Source: Faucicola mancuniensis
GTDB lineage: Bacteria; Pseudomonadota; Gammaproteobacteria; Pseudomonadales; Moraxellaceae
Direction: 5' to 3'
Length of the DNA stretch: 64,000 bases
Assembly: GCF_046523945.1 (NCBI RefSeq)
Contig: NZ_CP171363.1
Span: 1,798,001-1,862,000, forward strand
Part shown: positions 16,963-25,094 of the stretch, piece by piece
How the letters are laid out: every line of letters begins with the position of its first letter
How positions within the stretch are numbered: position 1 is the stretch's first letter
The notes under the pieces: model-generated
Told to the model about the DNA's origin: nothing
What the model saw: only the letters and a program-made list of their open reading frames with translations
Databases searched by the model: none
Program-made: the position numbers and the translations under genes

Positions 16963-16995
16963 ATCTTGACTAAATCACTCGGAATTATTTATAAT
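16963..16995 (+). promoter_or_regulatory. iscR promoter with overlapping IscR type 1-like site
   Basis: A -35 element TTGACT at 16966-16971 and a perfect -10 TATAAT at 16990-16995, spaced 18 bases. The sequence TTGACTAAATCACTCGG overlapping the -35 fits the type 1 IscR operator core (YYGACTRWWWYAGTC) with one mismatch. This is the layout used for autorepression by [2Fe-2S]-IscR in E. coli. About 80 bases separate it from the iscR start. Confidence 0.75.
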
Positions 16996-17077
16996 ACACC
17001 CAATAACAATGCCAATGTCATTTTTACTTGATTTTTATTTTGATATTTAGCAAATAACAAAATACTGGGGAATTTGT

Positions 17078-17683
17078 ATGCGATTAACAACACGAGGGCG
17101 TTATGCGGTAACGGCGTTGCTAGACTTAGCCTTGCAAGATAGCCAGCACGATACAGCTGTGTCTTTATCCGACATTGCCAAACGCCAAGAGATTTCCATT
17201 TCTTATTTGGAACAATTATTTTCAAAATTGCGTAAGCAAGGTCTTGTAACCAGCACTCGTGGGGCTTCTGGCGGTTATCGTATGGCAAAGCCACTTGACC
17301 AAATCAGCGTGATGAGTATCATTGCGGCGGTTGATGAGTCGGTTGATGCCAGAGCCTGTGAGGGTATGGGCAATTGCCAAGAGGGTGCGATGTGCTTGAC
17401 GCATGATTTGTGGACAGGTTTGTCAAAACATATTGAAGCGTATTTATCAAGCGTAACTTTGTATCAGTTAATTCATCATGACAATATTCGTAAAATTGCC
17501 GACCGTCAATTGTTAGCAACGGACGAAGAAAAAGTGATTCAATTAAAATTTAATCCGCAAGTGGTACAGCAAAACAGCCAAAATCATGATACAATACCGC
17601 ACGCAAAATCACTTGTCAATCCGACTGTAAAAAATTATACAACGACCACAAAAACTAAACCATTGGAGAACGTGCCAGCATGA
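17078..17683 (+). CDS. iscR: Iron-sulfur cluster regulator IscR (Rrf2 family)
   Basis: 201 residues. Starts MRLTTRGRYAVTALLDLALQ with a winged helix-turn-helix (SDIAKRQEISISYLEQLFSKLR). Ligands for a [2Fe-2S] cluster are Cys94, Cys100, Cys106 and His109, spaced as in E. coli. It senses cluster supply and controls the isc operon, probably through the operator at the promoter. The C-terminal tail is about 40 residues longer than the ~162-residue E. coli protein and is low-complexity, rich in Asn, Thr and Lys. The stop overlaps the iscS start (ATGA at 17680). Confidence 0.96.
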   Translation: MRLTTRGRYAVTALLDLALQDSQHDTAVSLSDIAKRQEISISYLEQLFSKLRKQGLVTSTRGASGGYRMAKPLDQISVMSIIAAVDESVDARACEGMGNCQEGAMCLTHDLWTGLSKHIEAYLSSVTLYQLIHHDNIRKIADRQLLATDEEKVIQLKFNPQVVQQNSQNHDTIPHAKSLVNPTVKNYTTTTKTKPLENVPA

Positions 17684-18897
17684 GCCAGCTTATCTATTTA
17701 GACTACGCCGCAACCACACCGATTGATGAACAAGTCGCCAAAAAAATGATACAATACATGACATTTGACGGCACTTTTGGTAATCCTGCAAGCCGTTCGC
17801 ACGCTTTTGGTTGGCAAGCCGAAGAAGCGGTAGAAACTGCACGTCAGCAAATCGCTGATGTCATCAATGCCGACCCAAGAGAAATCGTGTTTACATCAGG
17901 GGCGACTGAGTCAAATAACCTTGCCATTAAAGGTGCAGCACAGTTTTATGCAACCAAAGGCAAACACATTATCACCAGTAAAATTGAACACAAAGCGGTG
18001 CTTGACACTTGCCGAGAGTTAGAAACGCAAGGTTTTGAAATCACTTACCTTGAGCCACAACAAGGCACAGGCTTAATCACAGCCGATATGGTAAAAGATG
18101 CCATTCGTGAAGATACCATTTTGGTAACGTTAATGATGGTAAACAACGAGTTAGGCACATTGACCGACTCAAAAGCCATTGGCGAAATCACTCGTGAAAA
18201 AGGCATTATTTTCCACGTTGATGCGGCACAAGCAGCAGGCAAAACGCCAATTGATTTAGAAGAGATGAAAGTGGATTTGATGAGCTTTAGCGGTCATAAA
18301 ATCTATGGACCAAAAGGTATCGGAGCGTTGTACGTTCGCCGTAAACCACGAGTGCGTATCAAAGCCCAAATGCACGGTGGCGGTCATGAGCGTGGTATGC
18401 GTTCTGGCACGCTTGCCACTCATCAAATCGTGGGTATGGGTGAAGCCTTTGCCATTGCCAAAGAACGTATGCAAGCAGACGAAGCTCGCATTGCTAAACT
18501 GCGTGAAAAGCTGTGGAATGGCGTGCAAGATTTAGAGCAAATCTTTTTAAATGGCGACTTAGAACACAGTATTCCAAACATTGTAAACATTAGTTTTAAC
18601 TTTGTGGAAGGTGAGTCTATGATGATGTCGCTAAAAGATTTGGCGGTGTCAAGTGGTTCAGCTTGTACATCTGCGACCCTTGAGCCGTCTTATGTGTTGC
18701 GTGCGATTGGGCTATCTGATGAACTTGCCCATTCGTCAATCCGTTTTAGCTTAGGACGCTACACGACTGATGAAGACATTGAGCGTGTGGTAACAGAAGT
18801 GCGTAGTGCGGTAGAAAAACTGCGTGAATTATCACCACTTTGGGATATGTACAAAGAAGGCGTTGATTTGTCAAAAGTTGAATGGAATGAACATTAA
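17680..18897 (+). CDS. iscS: Cysteine desulfurase IscS
   Basis: 405 residues. PLP lysine Lys207 in SFSGHKIYGPKG, conserved IYLDYAATTP start, TSGATESNN, HVDAAQAAGK and RMRSGT-like GMRSGTLATHQ. The sulfur-carrying Cys329 lies in the flexible loop SSGSACTSATLEPSYVL. It takes sulfur from cysteine and passes it to IscU and to tRNA thiolation. Overlap with iscR by ATGA indicates coupling. The C-terminus ends VDLSKVEWNEH, the usual IscS tail that contacts IscU. Confidence 0.97.
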   Translation: MSQLIYLDYAATTPIDEQVAKKMIQYMTFDGTFGNPASRSHAFGWQAEEAVETARQQIADVINADPREIVFTSGATESNNLAIKGAAQFYATKGKHIITSKIEHKAVLDTCRELETQGFEITYLEPQQGTGLITADMVKDAIREDTILVTLMMVNNELGTLTDSKAIGEITREKGIIFHVDAAQAAGKTPIDLEEMKVDLMSFSGHKIYGPKGIGALYVRRKPRVRIKAQMHGGGHERGMRSGTLATHQIVGMGEAFAIAKERMQADEARIAKLREKLWNGVQDLEQIFLNGDLEHSIPNIVNISFNFVEGESMMMSLKDLAVSSGSACTSATLEPSYVLRAIGLSDELAHSSIRFSLGRYTTDEDIERVVTEVRSAVEKLRELSPLWDMYKEGVDLSKVEWNEH

Positions 18898-18935
18898 TTT
18901 TCACTTTTGATTAATAAAAACGAAACAAAAACGAG

Positions 18936-18957
18936 TAGGGGCGTATTGAATACGCCC
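18936..18957 (+). repeat. REP-like palindrome, copy in the iscS-iscU gap
   Basis: Core GGGCGTATTGAATACGCCC preceded by TAG. Imperfect inverted repeat GGGCGTATT / AATACGCCC with one extra central base, able to form a hairpin. Same family as copies at 19926, 32333 and 32920. Confidence 0.8.
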
Positions 18958-19084
18958 AATACTAAAAAGTTTGAAAACTCAAAATATTAAAAAATTCCTG
19001 CAAGCATTTCGCAAGCAAAGTGAAAAATATTTAAAAAATAAATTAAGATTTGGTAAAAAAATCCAAACCTAACGGAGAATAAAA

Positions 19085-19468
19085 ATGGCATATTCAGACC
19101 AAGTAATTGACCACTACGAAAACCCACGCAATGTCGGTAATCTTGACAAAGACGCAAAAAATGTCGGAACAGGCATGGTGGGTGCACCTGCGTGTGGTGA
19201 TGTGATGCGTTTACAAATCCAAGTTGGCGATGATGGTATCATTCAAGATGCCAAATTCAAAACTTACGGCTGTGGCTCGGCAATCGCATCAAGCTCGCTT
19301 GTTACCGAATGGTTAAAAGGTAAAACCCTAGACCAAGCCCGTGAAATCAAAAACAAAGACATCGCCGAAGAATTGGCATTACCACCTGTAAAAGTACACT
19401 GTTCAGTACTTGCCGAAGATGCGATTAAAGCAGCGATTGATGATTATCAAGCCAAAGTAAGTGCTTAA
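19085..19468 (+). CDS. iscU: Iron-sulfur cluster scaffold IscU
   Basis: 127 residues. Cluster ligands Cys37 (GAPACGDVM), Cys63 (TYGCGSA) and Cys106 with His105 (LPPVKVHCS) are all present, with Asp39. LPPVK at 99-103 is the site recognised by the chaperone HscA, whose gene lies downstream. The protein assembles [2Fe-2S] clusters from iron and IscS-delivered sulfur. Ribosome site GGAG at 19074-19077. A 187-base gap with a REP palindrome separates it from iscS. Confidence 0.97.
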   Translation: MAYSDQVIDHYENPRNVGNLDKDAKNVGTGMVGAPACGDVMRLQIQVGDDGIIQDAKFKTYGCGSAIASSSLVTEWLKGKTLDQAREIKNKDIAEELALPPVKVHCSVLAEDAIKAAIDDYQAKVSA

Positions 19469-19505
19469 ATGTAAGTAATTGATAACATTAAATTTAGATT
19501 GGTAG

Positions 19506-19532
19506 GGTGGGTTAGCGATAGCGTAACCCACC
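19506..19532. repeat. Palindromic repeat in the iscU-iscA gap
   Basis: Arms GGTGGGTTA and TAACCCACC around GCGATAGCG. A different sequence from the GGGCGTATT family. Palindromes of this GGTGGGTTA type recur in many bacterial genomes as REP-like elements. Single copy seen in this window. Confidence 0.65.
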
Positions 19533-19589
19533 AAAGATATTTGAATTATCTTTTTACTTAAAATTAATAAATAAACAACGGAGTCTAAC

Positions 19590-19910
19590 ATGATTGAACT
19601 AACCGACAGAGCAGGCGACTATGTTCGCAACTTTTTACAAAATCGTGGGCATGGCGAAGGCATTCGTGTCGGCGTGCGTACGGCGGGCTGTTCTGGATTG
19701 GCGTATGTGTTAGAATTTGTTGATGACCCAGACCCAAACGACCAACGTTTTGAAAGTCATGGCGTATCATTGTTCGTTGACCCAAAAAGCATGGTTTATT
19801 TAAACGGTTTGCAAATGGATTATGTGAAAGAAGGCTTAAACGAAGGCTTTAAATTTACCAATCCAAACCAAAAAGGCGAATGTGGTTGCGGTGAATCGTT
19901 TACCGTTTAA
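19590..19910 (+). CDS. iscA: A-type iron-sulfur carrier IscA
   Basis: 106 residues. The three conserved cysteines are Cys34 (TAGCSGLAYV) and the C-terminal Cys98 and Cys100 (ECGCGESF). RVGVRTAGCSG and DPKSMVYLNGLQMDY are characteristic of IscA. It carries iron or clusters to [4Fe-4S] apoproteins. A GGAG ribosome site lies at 19580-19583. REP-type palindromes lie on both sides of the gene. Confidence 0.96.
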   Translation: MIELTDRAGDYVRNFLQNRGHGEGIRVGVRTAGCSGLAYVLEFVDDPDPNDQRFESHGVSLFVDPKSMVYLNGLQMDYVKEGLNEGFKFTNPNQKGECGCGESFTV

Positions 19911-19925
19911 TTAATGATTTATTAG

Positions 19926-19947
19926 TAGGGGCGTATTAAATACGCCC
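19926..19947 (+). repeat. REP-like palindrome, copy in the iscA-hscB gap
   Basis: Core GGGCGTATTAAATACGCCC preceded by TAG. Differs from the copy at 18936 only at one central position, and in the same orientation. Confidence 0.8.
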
Positions 19948-19986
19948 AATGTTTGATAAAAAAATACAAATAAGCTAAACAAAACC

Positions 19987-20505
19987 ATGAATTTTTTTGA
20001 ATTATTTCAATTACCTGTCGCTTTTACCATTGATAACAATAAGTTAGAACAACAACTGCGACAGCTACAAAGTCAGCACCATCCAGATAATCAATCTGAT
20101 AACGAAAGCAAAAAACACGCTGAAAAAATGTCGGCAGTCATTAACCAAGCCTATCAAACCCTAAAATACCCAGACAGCCGAGCGAGCCATTTGCTTGAGC
20201 TTGATGGACAGGCGGATAATTTAAGCCAATCTATCCGTGATTTGGATTTTTTGGATAAGGCGATGGATTTTCGCATTGAGCTTGATGAAGCGGATAATGT
20301 TGGTTTAACGGCTTTAAAACCTCGTTTGCAAACATGGCTTGATGAATTATCCGCCCAATTTAATCAAGCCTATCAACAACAAAACTGGACACAAGCGATT
20401 GATTTTGCACAAAAATTAAAATTTTTGGTAAAAATTGATAAAGACCTTGCCAAAAAAGTTGATGAATTAGCCAATTCACAAAATGATGATGATTTATACG
20501 TTTGA
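19987..20505 (+). CDS. hscB: Fe-S co-chaperone HscB (J-domain)
   Basis: 172 residues. Begins MNFFELFQLPVAF; the J-domain HPD motif is at 32-34 (QHHPDNQSD), followed by INQAYQTLKYPDSRASHLLEL, the HscB signature. The C-terminal part (LDFLDKAMDFRIELDEA to the end) is the helical IscU-binding domain. The N-terminal zinc-finger found in eukaryotic homologues is absent, as usual in gammaproteobacteria. It delivers IscU to HscA and stimulates its ATPase. Confidence 0.95.
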   Translation: MNFFELFQLPVAFTIDNNKLEQQLRQLQSQHHPDNQSDNESKKHAEKMSAVINQAYQTLKYPDSRASHLLELDGQADNLSQSIRDLDFLDKAMDFRIELDEADNVGLTALKPRLQTWLDELSAQFNQAYQQQNWTQAIDFAQKLKFLVKIDKDLAKKVDELANSQNDDDLYV

Positions 20506-20564
20506 TTTTTAATTTTTTGTATAATATTTTTTAATTATCCTTAAAATAGGACTTTTGATTTTTT

Positions 20565-22493
20565 ATGTCGTTATTACAAATCGCCGAACCCAACCAAAGT
20601 GCTAAACCGCACGCCCACCGCTATGCTCTAGGCATTGATTTAGGTACAACTCGCTCGCTAGTCGCTGTCGTCCGCTCTGGTGAACCGCAAGTCATTGGCG
20701 ATAAAGTCAGCGAATGTCAAACAGGTAAAACCGAAAACGGCAAAACAGGCGTTGATTGTCAAAAATTATTGCCATCTGTGGTGTATTTTGGCAAAAATGA
20801 ACAAGGCGAAGATGAGACATTAGTCGGCAGTCATGCCGAAGCAATGGCGGACAAATTTCCACAATTTACCGTGCGTTCGGTAAAACGCTTTATGGGTCGT
20901 AGCCGTCAAGATATTAAATTTAACCACCCTTATCAATTGGTCGGTGATGACAATGTCATGCCGAGCATTGCCACGCCACAAGGGGCGAAAAACCCTGTGG
21001 AAATTTCGGCAATTATCCTAAAGCACCTTTACGACCGTGCAAAATTGGCCTTGCCTGAAAATAGCATTGTTGGGGCGGTGATTACCGTACCTGCGTATTT
21101 TGATGAAGCCCAACGCCAAGCCACCAAAGATGCCGCTAATTTAATTGGTTTAAACGTTATTCGTCTACTGAACGAACCGACTGCGGATGCAATGGCGTAT
21201 GGATTAAATCGGCACAGCGACCAAGAATATCATCTCATTTATGATTTGGGCGGTGGTACGTTTGACGTGTCCTTGTTAAAACTCAATCAAGGCGTGTACG
21301 AAGTCATGGCAACAGGCGGAAACAGTGCGTTAGGCGGTGATGATATTGACCGATTGATTGCCAATTATTTGATAAAACAAACAGGCATTGACCCAAAAAA
21401 TGTTGATAATCAACAAAAACAACAGCTTAATTTGCAAGCTCGTCAATATAAACAAAAATTGACAGATAATGACAGCGTAACGGTTGATATTAATATAAAT
21501 GGTGTAAATTATCAAGGTGAGCTTAATAATCAGATTATCGCTGACGTGATTAAACCTGTTACCGATAGAACCTTGTCTGTTTGCGAACAAGTGTTAAGAG
21601 ATGCCAATTTAACTAAAGCCGATTTGCATGAAGTTGTACTAGTTGGTGGTTCAACTCGTATGCCTGTTATTCAACAATTGGTTGCCAAAACCTTTGACAA
21701 AAATCCGCTTTGCCGTATCAATCCTGACGAAGTCGTGGCATTGGGGGCGAGCAAATACGCTGACCAACTGATTAGTGAATCACAAAATCAGATTTTATTG
21801 TTAGACGTTACGCCTTTATCGTTGGGGCTTGAAACGATGGGCGGATTAACGGAAGTCATCATTCCACGTAACACGCCAATTCCTGTTAAACGCAAACAAG
21901 TGTTTACTACTTATCAGGATTACCAAAACGCCATGATTATCCATGTGGTGCAAGGCGAGCGTGATACGGTGGCGGACAATCGTTCATTGGGTCAATTTAA
22001 ATTGACGGATATTCCTGCGATGAAGGCAGGTTTAGCAAGAATTGAAGTTACGTTTGCCATTGATGCGAATGGGCAATTAACCGTTACCGCTCAAGAATTA
22101 ACCACGCAAAAACACAGCGAAATTCAAGTTAAACCGTCTTATGGCTTGTCTGATGCGGAACAAGAAAAACTGCTACAAGCAGGATTTGACAATGCACAGC
22201 TTGATAAAGATAACCGCAGTTTGATAGAAGCGGAAGTAGAAGCAAAACGTGAATTGTTGGCGATTGAGTCGGCTTTGGTAGAATTTGGGCAATTGTTAAG
22301 TAAAACTGAACAAGAGCAATTAACCAATGCTATGCAAAACGTACAACAAGCGATTGAAATTCATGATAAAACCACGCTTGATAAAGCGGTGGCGGATTTA
22401 AAAGTGTATAGCGATGAATTTGCCAGCGTTATCATGAACCAAGCGGTTAGCCAAACTATGACAGGCACAACAACTGAACAATGGCAATCGTAA
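20565..22493 (+). CDS. hscA: Fe-S assembly chaperone HscA (Hsp70 family)
   Basis: 642 residues. Nucleotide-binding domain motifs: ALGIDLGTTRSLVA, VGAVITVPAYFDEAQRQATKDAA, YDLGGGTFDVSLL and VVLVGGSTRMPVIQ. The substrate-binding part begins near DVTPLSLGLETMGGLTEVIIPRNTPIP. It is slightly longer than E. coli HscA (616), chiefly from an insertion near SECQTGKTENGKTGVDCQ. It drives cluster release from IscU. It lies 59 bases after hscB, with a TATAAT-like sequence at 20520 of uncertain meaning. Confidence 0.96.
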   Translation: MSLLQIAEPNQSAKPHAHRYALGIDLGTTRSLVAVVRSGEPQVIGDKVSECQTGKTENGKTGVDCQKLLPSVVYFGKNEQGEDETLVGSHAEAMADKFPQFTVRSVKRFMGRSRQDIKFNHPYQLVGDDNVMPSIATPQGAKNPVEISAIILKHLYDRAKLALPENSIVGAVITVPAYFDEAQRQATKDAANLIGLNVIRLLNEPTADAMAYGLNRHSDQEYHLIYDLGGGTFDVSLLKLNQGVYEVMATGGNSALGGDDIDRLIANYLIKQTGIDPKNVDNQQKQQLNLQARQYKQKLTDNDSVTVDININGVNYQGELNNQIIADVIKPVTDRTLSVCEQVLRDANLTKADLHEVVLVGGSTRMPVIQQLVAKTFDKNPLCRINPDEVVALGASKYADQLISESQNQILLLDVTPLSLGLETMGGLTEVIIPRNTPIPVKRKQVFTTYQDYQNAMIIHVVQGERDTVADNRSLGQFKLTDIPAMKAGLARIEVTFAIDANGQLTVTAQELTTQKHSEIQVKPSYGLSDAEQEKLLQAGFDNAQLDKDNRSLIEAEVEAKRELLAIESALVEFGQLLSKTEQEQLTNAMQNVQQAIEIHDKTTLDKAVADLKVYSDEFASVIMNQAVSQTMTGTTTEQWQS

Positions 22494-22508
22494 GGTATTT
22501 TGTGCTAT

Positions 22509-22641
22509 ATGAAAAATGAATATGATTTTTCCAATGCAACAACAGCCAAGCAAATCCCACATTTAAACCGTCTGCGTGAACAACAAAAATTTAAGAAATT
22601 ACACATAAAAATTAAAAAAGCCAACCATTATTGGAGTAGCT
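22509..22641 (+). pseudogene. Truncated antitoxin-like ORF (BrnA-type N-terminus) within the isc operon
   Basis: ATG at 22509 opens a 54-codon frame running to 22673 into fdx; only the part before fdx is considered here. The start MKNEYDFSNATTAKQIPHL resembles N-termini of BrnA-type antitoxins (typically 'M..EYDFS.A.R.K'). The DNA-binding C-terminal half is missing. No BrnT-like toxin is adjacent. Probably a decayed insertion between hscA and fdx, which are normally neighbours. Confidence 0.4.
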
Positions 22642-22983
22642 ATGCCAAAAATTACCATTTTACCTCATCATGAAATTTGCCCAAACGGTGTAGAAGTTGA
22701 ACTTGCCACAGGTGATAATCTGTGTAAAGGTTTATTAGAAAAAGGCGTGAAAATAGAACACGCTTGCGACTGTTCAAAAGCCTGCACGACTTGCCATGTC
22801 GTTGTGCGTAAAGGGTTTAACAGTCTTGAAGAAATGGACGATATTGAAGCGGATTTGTTAGACCGAGCTTGGGGGCTTGAAGCGGATTCTCGCTTGTCAT
22901 GTCAAGTGGCGGTAGAAGATGAGGATTTGGTGATTGAAATTCCAAAATACACGTTAAACCATGCGTCAGAAGGCAATCATTAA
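22642..22983 (+). CDS. fdx: Isc-type [2Fe-2S] ferredoxin
   Basis: 113 residues. Ligand cysteines Cys42, Cys48 and Cys51 in HACDCSKACTTCHVVV, and Cys93-region in DSRLSCQVAV. An additional Cys44 lies inside the loop where E. coli Fdx has a Lys. It supplies electrons for Fe-S assembly. Ribosome site GGAG at 22633-22636. Last gene of the cluster; iscX, often next, is found at 29612. Confidence 0.95.
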   Translation: MPKITILPHHEICPNGVEVELATGDNLCKGLLEKGVKIEHACDCSKACTTCHVVVRKGFNSLEEMDDIEADLLDRAWGLEADSRLSCQVAVEDEDLVIEIPKYTLNHASEGNH

Positions 22984-23008
22984 TTTATTTTAATATGATA
23001 TTTAATTT

Positions 23009-23032
23009 GGGCTAAATTTTATTTAGTCCATC
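23009..23032. terminator. Possible terminator between fdx and the convergent cyclase gene
   Basis: Hairpin GGGCTAAAT / ATTTAGTCC with a TTT loop, one wobble, and a short T-rich stretch after it. It overlaps the end of the convergent cyclase gene, so its role is uncertain. Confidence 0.4.
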
Positions 23033-24375
23033 TTTTTGTCCACCAAATCTAAGGCGTGGTTCAGATGATTAATAATCGTGCGTTTATCATAGTTACGAAT
23101 ATCATTAAAGTTCAAATGCAAGTTAAAACCATCTAACTGATAATCCACCCATTTATCATTGTTATCGCCTTGTTGTGGGTCTAGCACTTCCCAAACATTG
23201 GCGACTTGCTGTAAGCCTTTTAGTCGTACTTGTCCGACCATACGACAGGTATGTTTGTGCGAAATTAGATTATATGTGCTTTCGCTAATCAAAATCTGAT
23301 TCGGTTTAGCAGCAGATTCAAGGCGTGATGCAAAATTGGCTTCTTTGCCGATAAGCGTATAAGTCATACGATTGCTACTACCAAAATTGCCGACATAGCA
23401 ATAACCTGTATTAATCCCCATTCTTATTTGTAGCCCATCAAAACCAAGTAATCGCCACTGCTGACGCAAAACTTGCATTTCTCTTCGCATTTCAATCGCC
23501 ATCGCAATACAGCGTAATGCATCATTGCGTTCATTACTATTGGCTTCATCGCCAAAAAAGCATAATAAGCCATCACCAATAAATTTATCCAGTGTTGCAC
23601 CGTATTTTTTGGTGATTTTTGTCATGCTATCAAAATACGTATTGAGAATATTTGCTAAATGGTCTGGGCTAATTTTATCAGATAATTCGGTAAAACCAAC
23701 AATGTCCGAGAAAAAAATCGTTAATTTTCTACGTTGATTGATAACTTGTACAGTTGAGTTTGTTTTAACAATAGGTTGCCAAACTTGTGGTGGTAAAAAT
23801 CTGGTTAATTTGTTCGTAACACTGACAAAAGTTGTTAAACGGGAATTTTGCTCAACAAACTTATTTTTGTAGCTTTGAATGCGATTAATCAAATACCACA
23901 TTTGTTGAAAAATTGCTAAAGTAGTAAAAGAAACGGCAATATTATCTGCGATTTTGCGTTCATCTGTTGATAATACCATTAAAAAATCTTGATTGTACAA
24001 ACTTAAAAGAATAAACCCAATCAAGGCAACCGAAGCAATAAATAATGGTAATATAAATTTTTTGTTAATTAAAAATAAGCGATAGCAAAACATCAACCAC
24101 AAGTAAGCAGATGGCATATAGTTGTAAAATTGAAGCAACCCTAGACAAACTGCCATCGCCAACAAACTGAGCGTATCAAAAATAATATTGCGACTTTTGA
24201 TGGTTGAAATAACAAACAAAATTAAGCTAAAAATAGTCAGTCCAATAAAACCAAACAAATGTACTTTATTTAAAGATAAGCTCGCAAAATAACTAGACAA
24301 AGCTAGTAACAAAACTAGCTCAGGATAACGAATCTTGCGTAATGCTGTCAAAAAATTTGGAATAGATAAAGTCAC
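23023..24375 (-). CDS. Class III adenylate/guanylate cyclase with membrane N-terminus
   Basis: 450 residues, start GTG. About six membrane helices in the first ~175 residues, a short linker, then a cyclase homology domain from about residue 220: LTIFFSDIVGFTELSD with the metal-binding Asp, DKFIGDGLLCFFGD with the second Asp, IRMGINTGYCYVGNFGSSNRM, YTLIGKEANFASRLES and a late QILISESTYNL. Catalytic residues look intact, so it probably makes cAMP, as most bacterial members do; substrate-determining positions were not resolved by eye. The GGDEF gene at 3239 has a similar membrane-plus-cyclase plan. Confidence 0.92.
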   Translation of the reverse strand: MTLSIPNFLTALRKIRYPELVLLLALSSYFASLSLNKVHLFGFIGLTIFSLILFVISTIKSRNIIFDTLSLLAMAVCLGLLQFYNYMPSAYLWLMFCYRLFLINKKFILPLFIASVALIGFILLSLYNQDFLMVLSTDERKIADNIAVSFTTLAIFQQMWYLINRIQSYKNKFVEQNSRLTTFVSVTNKLTRFLPPQVWQPIVKTNSTVQVINQRRKLTIFFSDIVGFTELSDKISPDHLANILNTYFDSMTKITKKYGATLDKFIGDGLLCFFGDEANSNERNDALRCIAMAIEMRREMQVLRQQWRLLGFDGLQIRMGINTGYCYVGNFGSSNRMTYTLIGKEANFASRLESAAKPNQILISESTYNLISHKHTCRMVGQVRLKGLQQVANVWEVLDPQQGDNNDKWVDYQLDGFNLHLNFNDIRNYDKRTIINHLNHALDLVDKKMD

Positions 24376-24398
24376 ATGTGTACACCAAAATTTAGGTT

Positions 24399-24836
24399 TT
24401 AAACGGACATTTTCCAGTCAAATGGCATATCACGATGCCCACGCAGCGCCATCATCAAGGTCTGCTGCATATGGCTCAACACTTGTGGGGTGTAGGGGAT
24501 AGCAGGTCTGCCCCACACAGGATTTGGCCAAGCTACATCATTTTGATAACGTACAATATGATGAAAATGCAACTGTGGCACTTGATTGCCCAACGCTGCA
24601 ATATTCATTTTGTCCGCTTGAAACGTTTTAGCAAGCTGGCTAGATAACCAGCTAGATTCACGCAAAAACTGGGCTTGGTCGCTTGGGCTAAGTTCATACA
24701 ACTCTTTTGCCCCTGCAACTCGTGGTACTAAAATCAGCCAAGGAAATTGGCAATCATTCATCAAACGACACGTTGAAAGCGGAAATTCGCCAACCAAAAA
24801 GGTATCTTTGGCAAGTTGTGGGTGTAAATTAAACAT
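24399..24836 (-). CDS. HIT domain protein
   Basis: 145 residues. The histidine triad is in PQLHFHHIVRYQNDVAWPNPVWG, a form of HxHxHxx in which the first histidine aligns with LHFHH. The N-terminal half with VGEFPLSTCRLMNDCQFPWLILVPRVAGAKEL is typical of the proteobacterial diadenosine-tetraphosphate hydrolase-like group. Predicted to hydrolyse nucleotide phosphoanhydrides or phosphoramidates. Lies just upstream of the cyclase gene (24 bases), same strand, so possibly one transcript. Confidence 0.9.
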   Translation of the reverse strand: MFNLHPQLAKDTFLVGEFPLSTCRLMNDCQFPWLILVPRVAGAKELYELSPSDQAQFLRESSWLSSQLAKTFQADKMNIAALGNQVPQLHFHHIVRYQNDVAWPNPVWGRPAIPYTPQVLSHMQQTLMMALRGHRDMPFDWKMSV

Positions 24837-25094
24837 AATCTCTCAATATTTTTTGTGTTTTGTTATGAAATGTTTTTAAAAATATAATCGGTTGCTATTT
24901 TAGCATTTTCAAATTAAATTTTATAGCAAAAAACCGATGAAAATACAAATTTTTCGCCCATATTTTGTCTTTTTTTACAAAAAATTTGACAAATTTTGGT
25001 TACGATTTGGTAAAACTTCTCACAATTTGCAACTATTCATCAAAAAAATATTTGGTTACAATAGCCGATTATTTTTGTTTTTTCTGAGGTTGTT

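Noticed and set aside
20515..20530. TATAAT at 20520 as an internal hscA promoter
   Set aside because: No -35 element at suitable spacing; AT-rich gaps give this by chance.
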